Notes: generated by a model not told the origin, from the sequence alone. 64,000 bases of DNA from Thermalbibacter longus (GCF_023806485.1 NZ_JAMSLR010000014.1:1-64000); one strand, 5' to 3'; shown: positions 35,918 through 45,774, counted from the first letter of the stretch. Numbers and translations are program-made.

Positions 35918-36910
35918 CTAGCGCGTGAGGTCGAACTGCTGACCGCGACCACTCGCCTCAGCCTCGTGGACAGCGCGGGCGGCGACGATGACATCCTGCA
36001 CCGCGTTGCCGACAGACTTGAAGAACGTGATCTGCTCGGTACTGGTACGTCCCGGTGCCTGGCCGGCGACGACCTGGCCGAGCTCCACGCGAATGTGATC
36101 ACGGGAGATTAGCCCTTGGGTGAGCGGCTTAATGAGGTCGCCAGCCTCGGCGAGCGCGGCCTCGACTGAGTCCACGACCACGTACGCCCTGGCCACTGTC
36201 TCCGGCGGGATCTCCTGCATCTCCGGTGTAAAGGCTCCGATGGCGTTGATGTGCACGCCGGGTCTCAGGTCGGCATCGGAGAAGACCGGCGAGCGGGAGG
36301 TCGTCGCCGTGCAGATCACGTCCGACTCGCGGAGAGCGGTCGCCAGGTCACCGACGGGGATCACGCGTGCCGCGAGCGACGGCTCAAGCTGGCGCAGGCG
36401 CTGCTCGAAGCTGGCGACGGCGTCCTGGTTAATGTCGTAGACGTAGATCGTCTCGATCGGCCGCACGCAGGTGACGGCCCATGCCTGGGTGGGACCCTGG
36501 GCACCTGCGCCGATGCAGGTGAGCACGCGGGCGTCCGGGCGCGCCAGGAGGTCGGTCGCCGCGCCGGAGGCAGCGCCTGTGCGGAGCGCGGTGAGGTAGG
36601 TGCCATCCAGCACGGCTACTGGTTCACCGGTCGTGGTGTCGACCAGGACGACGATGGCGTGGATGGTCGGCTTGCCGAGGGCCCGGTTATTGGGAAAAAC
36701 CGATACCACCTTGACGCCGAGTCCCGGAGCCGAGGGGACGTAGGCGGGCATGAAGAGCGTGACACCTGAAACATCCGGTACCTCGATCGGCGTGCGCAGC
36801 GGTGACACCGTCTGACCCGCGGAGAGGTCGCGGAACACCTGTTTCATCAGCTCAATGGCAGTGCGCATCGGCACGAGCTGGTAGACATCCTGCCGTGACA
36901 GTGCGAGCAT
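35918..36910 (-). CDS. Ornithine cyclodeaminase/mu-crystallin family NAD(P)-binding protein
   Basis: 330 residues. The family Rossmann motif is CIGAGAQGPTQ; GVKVVSVFPNN and LTALRTGAASGAATDLLAR are conserved parts, and the C-terminal GLISRDHIRVELGQVVAGQ region is present. Family members deaminate ornithine to proline or act as ketimine reductases or alanine dehydrogenases. Which of these applies is not clear. Start at 36910, with AGGAGGGG upstream. Single-gene unit. Confidence 0.87.
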   Translation of the reverse strand: MLALSRQDVYQLVPMRTAIELMKQVFRDLSAGQTVSPLRTPIEVPDVSGVTLFMPAYVPSAPGLGVKVVSVFPNNRALGKPTIHAIVVLVDTTTGEPVAVLDGTYLTALRTGAASGAATDLLARPDARVLTCIGAGAQGPTQAWAVTCVRPIETIYVYDINQDAVASFEQRLRQLEPSLAARVIPVGDLATALRESDVICTATTSRSPVFSDADLRPGVHINAIGAFTPEMQEIPPETVARAYVVVDSVEAALAEAGDLIKPLTQGLISRDHIRVELGQVVAGQAPGRTSTEQITFFKSVGNAVQDVIVAARAVHEAEASGRGQQFDLTR

Positions 36911-37229
36911 CGTGTCCCCTCCTGTGCTTCGAACTGCGGATAGACCGGCACTCGTAGTCACGCGCAGTGTAGCATCGCGGCTGTGTACCGGCTCGGGGGC
37001 GCCACCGGGAATCGCCCGGTGCACTTCCGCGCCCTACACTGCTCTCTCGTCGCCGTTGTGTGCGGGGTGAACACGATTTCACCCCGCAGTCCTGCGCAGG
37101 CCTCCTTCACTGGAGATTCATGTCCGGGTGTGGTATCTGCCAGGGCCCTGGCACCCAGCGATGCTCGATCGACGACTAAACCGAAAGTGCTAGCTCCAAG
37201 TGTGGGAACGCGCGCAGCCGGTGCAGCGC
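36911..37229. other. Intergenic region with a perfect 10-bp hairpin
   Basis: About 320 bp. The only clear structure is GCGGGGTGAA / TTCACCCCGC (37062-37071 and 37078-37087, 6-nt loop). No T-tract on either strand. No convincing coding frame. Confidence 0.45.
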
Positions 37230-37259
37230 TTGACGGGTTCGCCTGCCATGTGGCAGAAT
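37230..37259 (+). promoter_or_regulatory. tRNA-Asn promoter
   Basis: TTGACG (37230-37235), 18-bp spacer, CAGAAT (37254-37259), about 24 bp before the mature tRNA. Confidence 0.65.
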
Positions 37260-37282
37260 CTACGGGCGACAAGCGGATACGG

Positions 37283-37354
37283 TCCCCGATAGCTCAACGG
37301 TAGAGCAGGCGGCTGTTAACCGCAAGGTTGCAGGTTCGAATCCTGCTCGGGGAG
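37283..37354 (+). tRNA. tRNA-Asn(GTT)
   Basis: Acceptor TCCCCGA/TCGGGGA, D arm GCTC/GAGC, anticodon loop CTGTTAA (anticodon GTT), T loop TTCGAAT, discriminator G. CCA is not encoded, unlike the two tRNAs at 11.7-11.9 kb. Confidence 0.94.
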
Positions 37355-37362
37355 CGAAGCGA

Positions 37363-37394
37363 GCCAGGTAACGTGTAATCGTTACCTGGCATTT
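37363..37394 (+). terminator. Intrinsic terminator after tRNA-Asn
   Basis: Perfect 11-bp stem GCCAGGTAACG / CGTTACCTGGC (37363-37373 and 37380-37390, 6-nt loop) followed by ATTTCTC. Confidence 0.7.
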
Positions 37395-37415
37395 CTCATC
37401 CCTACGAAGGCTCGC

Positions 37416-37535
37416 CTAGTCGACATCCTCCTCTTCGGGTATGTCCCAGTAGTCATAGAGCGTCAGGCGCCATTGGCCCTCACCCTCGTCCTCACTGATC
37501 ATTCGCGTATAGGAGTCGAGTGTGTGCGAAGCCAA
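37416..37535 (-). CDS. Candidate small acidic protein downstream of mutL
   Basis: 39-residue frame starting at TTG 37535, 29 bp after the mutL stop, with GGAG 4 bases before the TTG. It is strongly acidic and ends DYWDIPEEEDVD. An internal ATG would give 28 residues. Third-position G/C bias looks coding in the C-terminal half. Not recognised; it could be chance. Confidence 0.3.
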   Translation of the reverse strand: MASHTLDSYTRMISEDEGEGQWRLTLYDYWDIPEEEDVD

Positions 37536-37564
37536 GGGTCTCCGCCGCTCCGATCGCGTCGAAG

Positions 37565-39292
37565 CTACCAGCCGAAGGTGCGCGCGATCAGCTCCTCGCC
37601 GACGCGCAGGAGCAGCTGCGAGCCGTGCGGGCAGACCGCCGGAGCCGCAGTGTGGCCGAGCGCCTCGACCAGTGCCCTCATCGCCGGCCGCTCGAGGGGC
37701 CGGCCGCGCCGTACCGCAGTGCGGCAGGCAACCTCTACCCAGAGGCGCTCCCTCCAGGTCTCGCCGTAGGCTTCCTCGTCAACGAGCGTCAACAGTGCCT
37801 TCAAGAGCTCGTCCGGCTGACCCAGCGCGGCCAGCCCGTCGCCGCACGGGCCAGGAAGCACGCCGGGCAGCAGAGGGGCCGCGCGCATGAGGAATGTGTG
37901 CGGGCCGAAGACCTCGCAGCGGAAGCCGAGCGCGGCCAGCTCATCGAGCCTCTTGCTGAAACGCGCCGCCTGGGCCGGCCGCAGCTCGATCAATAAGGGG
38001 TCCGCGAGAACGAACGGCTCCTCGACATCGGCTCCGTGCAGGGCCTTCAGGCGCTCGTAGAGGATGCGCTCGTGCGCGCGATGCTGATCGATCAGGTAAA
38101 GGCCGTCCGGGCCCTCCATCAGCACGAGCCGCGCCTGCACCTGTCCGATCAACCGAAGCGGCGGCAGGTTGGGGGTCACGATCGGGCCGTCAGCGTCATA
38201 AGCGTCGGGCTCCTCGGCTACCAAGACCGTGGTGGTGAGCGGGTCGAAGTCGACTCGCGGCGCTAGCCGGAGGGATCGCGGTTCTCTCCCGAGTACGGTT
38301 CGGATCAGCTCTCCGACCGCCCGTGCAATCGCCTGCTCTTCCAGCAGTCGCACCTCGAGCTTCGATGGGTGGATATTGACGTCGACCTGGTCGGGCTCGG
38401 TCTCGATCACCAGTATCAGCAGCGGGTGACGGCCACGCGGCAGTAGCGGGCGGTAAGCGGCTTCGAGCGTCGCGAGCAGGCCGCGCGGCTGCGCCCAGCG
38501 GCCGTTAACGATGATGTGAACCTGGTCTCGGGCCGGTCGAGTGACCTCCGGGTCCGAAATCAGCCCTGAGATACTCGCTCCAGCGACCTCGATCGGGCCG
38601 AGAGGTCGCAGTCGCCCTGCCAGCGGTGGCCCATACAGTTCGATCAGAGCCGTCGCCCGATCGCCAGAGCCGCTCGTCTGCAGCACCTGTCGCTCGTCGA
38701 CCTTCAGCGTCATCCGGGCGTGTGGCGCGGCCAGGGCCAGCCGGCGGACGGTCTGGCTGATCAAGGCTACCTCGGCCTGGGGACGCCCGGCTGCCGCCAG
38801 CCGCGCCGGCACGTTTTGGAACAGGCGGCGCACGGTCACCGTGGTACCGCGCGGTCGCGGGGCCGGCTCGTCGACGACGATCGTGCTGTCGTGTAGCGTT
38901 AGTCGCCGACCGATACCGCTGTCGTCCGCGGCGCTGACCATCGTGAGTTCGGCCACTGCGGCAATGCTGGGCAATGCTTCGCCGCGGAAGCCGAGCGTTC
39001 GGATCTGGGCCAGGTCGTCGCCGAGCAGCTTGCTGGTGGCATGTCGCTGGCAGGCAAGCGGCAGCTCCTGCGGCGGGATGCCGACTCCGTCATCGCTGAC
39101 GCGGATGAGAGCGAGGCCGCCTCCGCGCACTTCGACCTGAACCTGGCGTGCTCCGGCGTCGAGCGCGTTCTCGATGAGCTCCTTGACCACCGAGACCGGA
39201 CGCGCGATCACCTCACCGGCGGCGATGCGCGCGGCGAGCGCAGGCGGCAGCACCCGGATCGGCTGTCGAGTTCGGTGGTTGTTGCCCGTCAT
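37565..39292 (-). CDS. mutL: DNA mismatch repair protein MutL
   Basis: 575 residues. GHKL ATPase motifs ELIENALDAGA, SDDGVGIP and TLGFRGEALPSIAAV at the N-terminus. The C-terminal domain has the metal endonuclease motif DQHRAHERILYE plus ACRTAVRRG and CPHGS, so this MutL should nick DNA itself, as expected where MutH is absent. The start 39292 has AGGGGAG 9 bases before it; ATG 39301 has no room for an SD. It follows mutS by about 46 bp. Confidence 0.95.
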   Translation of the reverse strand: MTGNNHRTRQPIRVLPPALAARIAAGEVIARPVSVVKELIENALDAGARQVQVEVRGGGLALIRVSDDGVGIPPQELPLACQRHATSKLLGDDLAQIRTLGFRGEALPSIAAVAELTMVSAADDSGIGRRLTLHDSTIVVDEPAPRPRGTTVTVRRLFQNVPARLAAAGRPQAEVALISQTVRRLALAAPHARMTLKVDERQVLQTSGSGDRATALIELYGPPLAGRLRPLGPIEVAGASISGLISDPEVTRPARDQVHIIVNGRWAQPRGLLATLEAAYRPLLPRGRHPLLILVIETEPDQVDVNIHPSKLEVRLLEEQAIARAVGELIRTVLGREPRSLRLAPRVDFDPLTTTVLVAEEPDAYDADGPIVTPNLPPLRLIGQVQARLVLMEGPDGLYLIDQHRAHERILYERLKALHGADVEEPFVLADPLLIELRPAQAARFSKRLDELAALGFRCEVFGPHTFLMRAAPLLPGVLPGPCGDGLAALGQPDELLKALLTLVDEEAYGETWRERLWVEVACRTAVRRGRPLERPAMRALVEALGHTAAPAVCPHGSQLLLRVGEELIARTFGW

Positions 39293-39338
39293 GCCGGCCA
39301 TCTCCCCTGATGGAGCGGCCCCTTCGCCGTGTCTCTTC

Positions 39339-42017
39339 CTACCTCGTCATTGCGCGGAGCCGGGCCTGTTGCTCGTAGAGCCAGTCCAGCGCCTCGCGGG
39401 GAGTCATGCTGTTCAGGTCGAGCGCGCACAGCTCTCGTGCCAGGCGCTGGCAAGCGCTCGAGACCGGTTGGAAACCAGTGAGCGCAAGCTGGCACGCCAC
39501 GTCCTCGTTCCCGCCAGCAGTTTGACTAGCAGCCAGTGGCTCCTCTCGCGTGACGAGCTGGTATGTCGACTGACCTGAGGTCAACTCGGCCAGCAATGTC
39601 TCTGCGCGCTCGGCTACCCAGGGCGGCAGTCCGGCGAGGCGCGCGACTTGGATTCCGTACGCGCGGTTCGCTGGCCCTGGTCGAACCTTGTAGAGGAAGA
39701 CCACACGGCCGTCTCGCTCCAGCGCGGCGACGTGGACGTTGGCCACACGTTCGAGCTCCGCTTCGAGCGCGGCGAGCTCCAGGAAGTGCGTGGCGAAGAG
39801 CGTCCTCGCGCCGAGTCGATCATGGATGTCTTCGAGCACGGCACGGGCTATCGCCATCCCATCGTGCGTGCTCGTACCGCGTCCGACCTCGTCGAGAATC
39901 ACTAGACTGCGGCGGGTTGCCTGATGCAGGATCGTGGCGGTTTCGACCATCTCGACCATGAAGGTGCTCTGTCCACCGGCGAGGTCATCCTGAGCGCCGA
40001 CACGGCAGAAGACGCGATCCACCAGGCCGATGCGAGCCTCAGCGGCGGGCACGAACGAGCCGATCTGAGCGAGGAGGACGATCAGGGCTATCTGGCGCAA
40101 GTACGTGCTCTTCCCGCCCATGTTCGGCCCGGTAACCACCAGCACGCGCGGCCCATCGCCGCCGATGTGGCAATCGTTCGGGGTGAACGGCTCGCTAGCC
40201 AGGCTTGTCTCCACGACTGGGTGGCGCCCGGCCACGATATGCAGGACCTCGCTGTCGTCCAGAACTGGCGCGATCCAACCGCCGCGGCCGGCGACCTCGG
40301 CGAGCGCGAGCAGCGCGTCCAGAAAGGCGATCTGGCTGGCAGTCCGGAGCAGCCGCGCGGCGTGGGCCGTGACTACGCCGCTGAGCCGACCCAGGGCCTC
40401 GCGCTCCAGGGCCGCAATCTCCTCCTCAGCAGCCAGAATCCGTGCCTCTGCCTCTTTCAAGGCCGTCGTGACATAGCGCTCGCCGGTCGCGACCGTCTGC
40501 TTGCGGATGTAGTCCGTTGGTACGAGCGACAGGTTGGGCCGCGTGACTTCGATATAGTAGCCGAACACCTTGTTGTAACCGACTTTGAGCGACCGGATTC
40601 CAGTCCGCTCGCGTTCCCGGCGCTCGAGACTCGCGAGCCATCGGCGCGTCTCGCGTATCTCAGCGATGGCCGCATCCAGAGCCGGGCTGAAGCCGGGGCG
40701 AATGCGCGCGCCTTCGGCGTCTTCGACCACCGCGACGTCGAGCAGTTCCTGGAGATCGAGGCAGAGATCGATCTGTTCGCCCAGCCGGCGGAGTGCGGGC
40801 GAGCTGGCGAGCAGGTGTTCGGCGATCGCCTCGACCGCCTGTAGCGACGTCCTGAGGGTCAGGAAGTCGCGAACTCCGGCCAGCCCTTGGGTGATCCGGC
40901 CGGTCAGTCGCTCGAGGTCTCCGGTAGCCACGAGCTGGCGCGCGAGGTGACCGCGCAGGCCGCCATCGTCCACCAGGGCCGCAACGATGGCCTGCCGGCG
41001 CCGCAGCTCGGGGAGATCCCGGAGCGGCCTGTTCACCAGCCGGCGAAGCGCCCGCGAGCCCATCGCGGTACGCGGCTCGCCGAGCACGCCGAGCAGGCTG
41101 CCTCGACTGCCGCCGGTGCCGAAGCTGCGCGTGAGCTCCAGGTTGCGACGGGTCGCGGCATCGAGTCCTACAGAGCTGCCGGTCGACTCAGTGCGCAAGC
41201 CGGTGAGGAGCGGCAACAGCGCCGTGTTCGTCCTGTTCAGGTAGGCGAGAACTGCGCCGGCCGCACCGATCGCCGCAGGCTTCTCGTCGCAGCCATAGGC
41301 TGCCAACGAGCGGACGCGGAAGTGTTCCATCAACCCACCGCGGGCGCGCTCGGGGTCGAAGTGCCAGTGTTCCAGCCGGGTGACGTGGCCGCGCAACGGT
41401 AGGGGCGACTGCAGGTTATCCGGTATGAGGCACTCAGCGGGATCGAGGCGTGCAAGCTCTTCGGCCAACAGCACTTGTGCCTCGTGGCCCTCGAACTCGA
41501 TCACGGCGAACTCACCGGTGCTGACGTCCACCCAGGCCAGACCCAGCCGCTCTCCGCGCGGACAGACGGCAGCGAGGTAACGGTTCTCTCCCACTGGCAG
41601 GAGTGCGGGCTCGGCGACGGTTCCAGGCGTCAACACGCGAGTGACGGCCCGTTCGACGAGGCCGCGCCCCGGCTCGCTGACTTGTTCAGCGATGGCAACG
41701 GTATGTCCCGCCGCGAGCAGACGGGCGAGGTAGTGATTCAGCGCATGGTGCGGGATGCCCGCCATCGGCACACGACCGTTGCGGCCGAAGCTGCGCGAGG
41801 TGAGCGTGATGCGGGCGTCTCCGGCGACGACGCGGGCGTCGTCGTCGAAGGCCTCGTAGAAGTCGCCTAGCCGGTAGAGGAGAATAGCGTTGGGGTACTG
41901 GCTCTTGAGCTCGAGGTACTGGCGCCGGGAAGGCACGAACTCAGCCAGCGGCTGGTGCTCGGCCGCCGGCGATCGCTTGCGCGCGGTCCTGCGCTGGTGT
42001 GTGGCCTCTCGCGTCAT
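39339..42017 (-). CDS. mutS: DNA mismatch repair protein MutS
   Basis: 892 residues. N-terminal mismatch-binding motif (LLYRLGDFYEAFDDDA, with the Phe-x-Glu), clamp and core domains, then the ABC ATPase with Walker A GPNMGGKSTYLRQ and Walker B LVILDEVGRGTSTHDG. Works with the MutL encoded next. The start at 42017 lies 6 nt after a TATACT, with no SD, so a leaderless transcript is likely. Longer upstream readings would run through that promoter. Confidence 0.96.
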   Translation of the reverse strand: MTREATHQRRTARKRSPAAEHQPLAEFVPSRRQYLELKSQYPNAILLYRLGDFYEAFDDDARVVAGDARITLTSRSFGRNGRVPMAGIPHHALNHYLARLLAAGHTVAIAEQVSEPGRGLVERAVTRVLTPGTVAEPALLPVGENRYLAAVCPRGERLGLAWVDVSTGEFAVIEFEGHEAQVLLAEELARLDPAECLIPDNLQSPLPLRGHVTRLEHWHFDPERARGGLMEHFRVRSLAAYGCDEKPAAIGAAGAVLAYLNRTNTALLPLLTGLRTESTGSSVGLDAATRRNLELTRSFGTGGSRGSLLGVLGEPRTAMGSRALRRLVNRPLRDLPELRRRQAIVAALVDDGGLRGHLARQLVATGDLERLTGRITQGLAGVRDFLTLRTSLQAVEAIAEHLLASSPALRRLGEQIDLCLDLQELLDVAVVEDAEGARIRPGFSPALDAAIAEIRETRRWLASLERRERERTGIRSLKVGYNKVFGYYIEVTRPNLSLVPTDYIRKQTVATGERYVTTALKEAEARILAAEEEIAALEREALGRLSGVVTAHAARLLRTASQIAFLDALLALAEVAGRGGWIAPVLDDSEVLHIVAGRHPVVETSLASEPFTPNDCHIGGDGPRVLVVTGPNMGGKSTYLRQIALIVLLAQIGSFVPAAEARIGLVDRVFCRVGAQDDLAGGQSTFMVEMVETATILHQATRRSLVILDEVGRGTSTHDGMAIARAVLEDIHDRLGARTLFATHFLELAALEAELERVANVHVAALERDGRVVFLYKVRPGPANRAYGIQVARLAGLPPWVAERAETLLAELTSGQSTYQLVTREEPLAASQTAGGNEDVACQLALTGFQPVSSACQRLARELCALDLNSMTPREALDWLYEQQARLRAMTR

Positions 42018-42023
42018 GGGGCG

Positions 42024-42029
42024 AGTATA
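42024..42029 (-). promoter_or_regulatory. mutS -10 box, predicted leaderless start
   Basis: TATACT on the minus strand ends 6 nt before the mutS ATG. No good -35 is visible. Confidence 0.5.
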
Positions 42030-42176
42030 CCGGCCACCCGCCGAAACGGTGACTGTCAGACACAGAACTCGGTGGACGACCGGAGACCACGGTGGACGGG
42101 AGCTCGCGCCGGGCGGTAGCGCGGCATTGGGTCTTATGCTTAACATAACGTACCTGGCCGACTCGATCTGTTAGCA

Positions 42177-42205
42177 TTGTTCAGAATCGAGGTGGCCTCT
42201 AGAAT
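42177..42205 (+). promoter_or_regulatory. Promoter of the hydroxyacid dehydrogenase-fabF unit
   Basis: TTGTTC (42177-42182), 17-bp spacer, TAGAAT (42200-42205). The start of transcription would be near 42212, leaving a short leader that still contains the AGGGAGGGG SD before ATG 42229. Confidence 0.6.
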
Positions 42206-42228
42206 CCCTCATGATGAAGGGAGGGGCG

Positions 42229-43212
42229 ATGCGCGTCGCTGTCACGAGGGGGATACCCGAGGCAGGACTCGAACTGCTCCGGCGTGAAGGCGACGTCGTA
42301 GTATGGCCGGAGCCCTGCCCACCGAGCCGTGAGCAGTTGATCGAGTTTGCGGCTGGCGCTGATGGGCTGCTCACTCTCCTCACGGAGCGCATAGACGGAG
42401 AGTTGCTCGATGCCTTGCCGTCGGTGCGGGCAGTCAGCAACATGGCAGTGGGATACGATAACATCGATGTCGAGGCTGCCACGGCGCGCGGAGTCGTGGT
42501 TTGTATTACGCCCGATGTGCTCACCGAGACGACAGCGGACTTCGCTTTTGCCTTGATCCTGGCGGTGGCCCGTAAGGTCAAGCCGGCCGCTGACTCGGTG
42601 CTGCGTGGAGAGTGGCGAACCTGGGAGCCGATGGGGTTCCTCGGTCAGGACGTGCATGGAGCGACCCTGGGGGTCGTGGGGATGGGGCGGATCGGCCAGG
42701 CGGTTGCTCGCCGCGCCCGCGGCTTCAACATGAAGATCCTCTACTCGGATCAGCAGCGCCGGCCGGAGATCGAAGAGGATCTGGGGGCCCGGTTTGCAAG
42801 CTTGGACCAACTCCTGCGGGAGAGCGACATCGTCACGCTACACGTTCCCCTGACGAGGGAGACGCGCAAGTTGATCGGTGCCGAGCAGCTCCGATCGATG
42901 AAGCGCTCGGCGATCCTGATCAACACTGCTCGGGGCGGAGTCGTCGACACCGAGGCGCTCGCAGACGCGCTCGAGAGCGGCACGATTTGGGCGGCTGGGC
43001 TGGACGTGACGGATCCGGAACCGCTGCCGGCCGATCACCGTCTGCTCCGCCTGCCGAACGTCCTCGTTACACCGCATATCGCCAGCGCGAGCGAGGCGAC
43101 GCGCGCTCAGATGTCCCGCCTCGCAGCCGAAAATCTGATCGCGGCGTTGAGAGGTGAAGAACCCCCGCGCTCGCTGAACTGGGAGGCAGTTCGTGGCCTT
43201 GCGCAATCGTGA
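42229..43212 (+). CDS. 2-hydroxyacid dehydrogenase (glyoxylate/hydroxypyruvate reductase-like)
   Basis: 327 residues of D-isomer-specific dehydrogenase. Rossmann motif GVVGMGRIGQAVARRA, the catalytic Arg in INTARGG, the Glu in TDPEP and the His in TPHIASAS. The VSNMAVGYDNID and PDVLTETTADFAFALIL parts fit the glyoxylate/hydroxypyruvate reductase branch. The start 42229 has AGGGAGGGG. It overlaps fabF by 20 bp. Confidence 0.92.
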   Translation: MRVAVTRGIPEAGLELLRREGDVVVWPEPCPPSREQLIEFAAGADGLLTLLTERIDGELLDALPSVRAVSNMAVGYDNIDVEAATARGVVVCITPDVLTETTADFAFALILAVARKVKPAADSVLRGEWRTWEPMGFLGQDVHGATLGVVGMGRIGQAVARRARGFNMKILYSDQQRRPEIEEDLGARFASLDQLLRESDIVTLHVPLTRETRKLIGAEQLRSMKRSAILINTARGGVVDTEALADALESGTIWAAGLDVTDPEPLPADHRLLRLPNVLVTPHIASASEATRAQMSRLAAENLIAALRGEEPPRSLNWEAVRGLAQS

Positions 43213-44461
43213 ACGACAAGCCGAGCGAGTGCGGGTCGTCGTGACTGGCATGGGCATCGTCTGCCCGATCGGCAACGACCTGGAGACCGTCTGGCAGGCT
43301 CTTATCGAGGGGCGATCCGGGACAGACGTGGTGACCCGGGTCGAAGCCAGCGACCTGCCGAGCCAGATCGCCGGAGAGGTGCGGGACTTCGACCCGGTGC
43401 CATGGGTCGGAGCTAAGGAGGCGCGTCGCACCGACCGCTTCATCCAGTTCGCAGTCGCCGCTGCCAAACAAGCGCTCTACCAGGCCGGGCTGGAGATCAC
43501 GGATAGGCTAGCCGACCGGACGGGGGTGCTGATCGGCAGCGCGCTCGGCGGGATGGAGACGATCGAGCGAGAGTTCGGAGTGCTCCAGGCGCGCGGGCCG
43601 TCGCGCGTCAGTCCCTTTTTGATCCCGATGTTCTTGCCGGACATGGCCGCTGGCTACGTGTCGATCGTGTCCGGAGCCCGCGGCCCGAATTTCTCGACGC
43701 TGTCGGCCTGCGCCTCCGGCGCCAATGCCATCGGTGAAGCCGCTGAGATGATCCGGAGAGGGCAGGTCGACGTCGTCCTCGCCGGCGCGAGCGAGGCAGC
43801 TATCACCAGGGGAGCCATTGCCGGCTTCTGCGCTCTCCAGGCGCTGTCGACGCGGAACGACGAGCCGCGCACGGCCAGCCGCCCGTTCGACAAGACGCGC
43901 GATGGGTTCGTTATCGCGGAAGGCGCGGCCGTCCTGGTGCTCGAGCGCCTGGAACACGCGTTGGCGCGCGGCGCGCCGATCCTGGCGGAGCTCAGCGGCT
44001 ATGGCTCGACCGCCGATGCGTATCACATCGTGCAGCCCTGTGCCGGCGGCGAGGGGGCGGCCCGCTGCATGGCGCTGGCGATCGAGGACGCCGGACTCAC
44101 GCCCAGCGATATCGACTACATCAACGCACACGGCACGTCGACGCCGCTGAACGACGCGGCAGAGACTGCCGCAATCAAGGCCGCTTTCGCCGGGCATCGC
44201 GTCCCGCCGGTTAGCTCGACGAAGTCGCTGACCGGGCACTTGCTGGGGGCAGCCGGCGCGGTCGAGGCCGTCTACTCGATCCTCGCCCTGCAGCATCAGG
44301 TTATTCCGCCGACCTGGCACCTGCGTGAGCCTGACCCCGCGTGCGATCTCGATTACGTGGCGGAGGGGCCCCGGCCGGCGCGGCTGCGCCACGTGATCAG
44401 CAATGCATTCGGCTTCGGGGGCCACAACACCGCGCTGGTCTTCAGCCGCTACGAGGAGTAG
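43193..44461 (+). CDS. fabF: Beta-ketoacyl-ACP synthase II
   Basis: 422 residues. Catalytic Cys in SACASGANAIG, His in NAHGTSTPLND and His in TKSLTGHLLGAAG, the Cys-His-His triad of KAS II. It elongates acyl-ACP in fatty-acid synthesis. GTG start inside the preceding gene, so translation is coupled. No other fab genes are near; acpS is at 57 kb. Confidence 0.94.
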   Translation: MALRNRERQAERVRVVVTGMGIVCPIGNDLETVWQALIEGRSGTDVVTRVEASDLPSQIAGEVRDFDPVPWVGAKEARRTDRFIQFAVAAAKQALYQAGLEITDRLADRTGVLIGSALGGMETIEREFGVLQARGPSRVSPFLIPMFLPDMAAGYVSIVSGARGPNFSTLSACASGANAIGEAAEMIRRGQVDVVLAGASEAAITRGAIAGFCALQALSTRNDEPRTASRPFDKTRDGFVIAEGAAVLVLERLEHALARGAPILAELSGYGSTADAYHIVQPCAGGEGAARCMALAIEDAGLTPSDIDYINAHGTSTPLNDAAETAAIKAAFAGHRVPPVSSTKSLTGHLLGAAGAVEAVYSILALQHQVIPPTWHLREPDPACDLDYVAEGPRPARLRHVISNAFGFGGHNTALVFSRYEE

Positions 44462-44552
44462 GCGGCAAGAGAAGAGGGCTAGACCAAGGCAGCAACGGCA
44501 TCGGCTCTGCCATGACGCGAGCCGTCTACGATGCTGGAGGAGTCGAGATCAC

Positions 44553-45725
44553 CTAGTCCAGGTAGCCGCGCAGCACGCGGCTGCAGCTCGGGTGGCGCAA
44601 CTTGCGCAGGGCCTTCGCCTCGATCTGCCGGATGCGCTCCCGGGTAATGCCGAACTCGCGGCCCACTTCTTCGAGCGTGCGGAACTGGCCGTCCTCCAGC
44701 CCGAAACGGAGCACGATGATCCGTCGCTCCCGGTCGCTCAGGCGGCTCAATGCCTCCTCGATCTGGTTGCGGAGCAGTTGCTGGGAAGCGAGCTCGAGCG
44801 GCGCCGGCATCGACTCGTCTTCGATGAAGTCACCCAGGAAGGCGTCGCCGTCTTGCCCGACCGGCGTCTCGAGCGATACCGGGAGGCGGGCCGCCTCCAG
44901 GACATGCCGCACTTTCTCTTCGGGGAGATCGAGCGCGCGGGCGACTTCGAGTTGGGTCGGTTCCCGCTCGAGGATCTGCTGCAGCCGGTGGCTCATCTTC
45001 TTGACGCGGTTGATCGTCTCGCCGACATGGACGGGCAAGCGTATCGTCCGGCTCTGGTCGGAGATGGCACGGGTAATCGCCTGGCGGATCCACCAGGTGG
45101 CGTAGGTCGAGAACTTGTAGCCCCGCTTGTAGTCGAACTTGTCGGTCGCCTTCATCAGGCCGATGTTGCCTTCCTGTATGAGGTCCAGGAAGGAGAGCCC
45201 TCGACCGACGTATTTCTTCGCGACGCTCACCACCAGGCGCAGGTTGGCCTGGATGAGATGGGCGCGTGCCCGCTCACCGTCTTCCTTGTCGGCCAGGAGC
45301 TCGAGCCGCTCCTCTTCGCTCGCATACTCGCCGTTGCGGAGTCGTTGCTCCGCGGCCTTGCCGCGCTCCATACGCTTGGCAAGCCAGACCTCTTCCTGAG
45401 AGGTGAGCAGGGCCGTCTCGCCGATCTCCTGCAAATACAGTCGCACGGTGTCGCTCACACCGGAGAGCGCGTCATCCGCTTCGACGCGATGGGCATGGCT
45501 CCCCAGGCGGCGACCGAGGAGAGACGGAGGGGTTTCCGGTACAGGGTGCTCGTCGGACTCTTCCTCGTCGCGGATCTCGATTCCCTGCTCTTCGAGCGTC
45601 AGGTAGAACTCGTCCAGCGAAGCGATGTCGTCCTCTGCGTGGGGAAATGCCGCCATAACCTCATCGGCATGCAGGTAACCGCGATCCCGGCCGCGCTGAA
45701 TCAGGCTCGAGTCCATGGAATCCAT
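44553..45725 (-). CDS. rpoD: Primary sigma factor RpoD/SigA
   Basis: 390 residues: a short region 1.1-like part, region 1.2-2 ([46 protein letters not shown]), region 3, and region 4 ([40 protein letters not shown]). The region 2.4 helix is standard, which fits the TATACT-type -10s seen in this window. The ATG at 45725 has only a weak SD. A 170-nt leader with its own promoter, reading frame and terminator-like hairpin precedes it. Convergent with fabF. Confidence 0.96.
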   Translation of the reverse strand: MDSMDSSLIQRGRDRGYLHADEVMAAFPHAEDDIASLDEFYLTLEEQGIEIRDEEESDEHPVPETPPSLLGRRLGSHAHRVEADDALSGVSDTVRLYLQEIGETALLTSQEEVWLAKRMERGKAAEQRLRNGEYASEEERLELLADKEDGERARAHLIQANLRLVVSVAKKYVGRGLSFLDLIQEGNIGLMKATDKFDYKRGYKFSTYATWWIRQAITRAISDQSRTIRLPVHVGETINRVKKMSHRLQQILEREPTQLEVARALDLPEEKVRHVLEAARLPVSLETPVGQDGDAFLGDFIEDESMPAPLELASQQLLRNQIEEALSRLSDRERRIIVLRFGLEDGQFRTLEEVGREFGITRERIRQIEAKALRKLRHPSCSRVLRGYLD

Positions 45726-45774
45726 CGGAGATCACCCCAACCTTCCAGACGCCCTACCCCGCACCCGCGCGACG

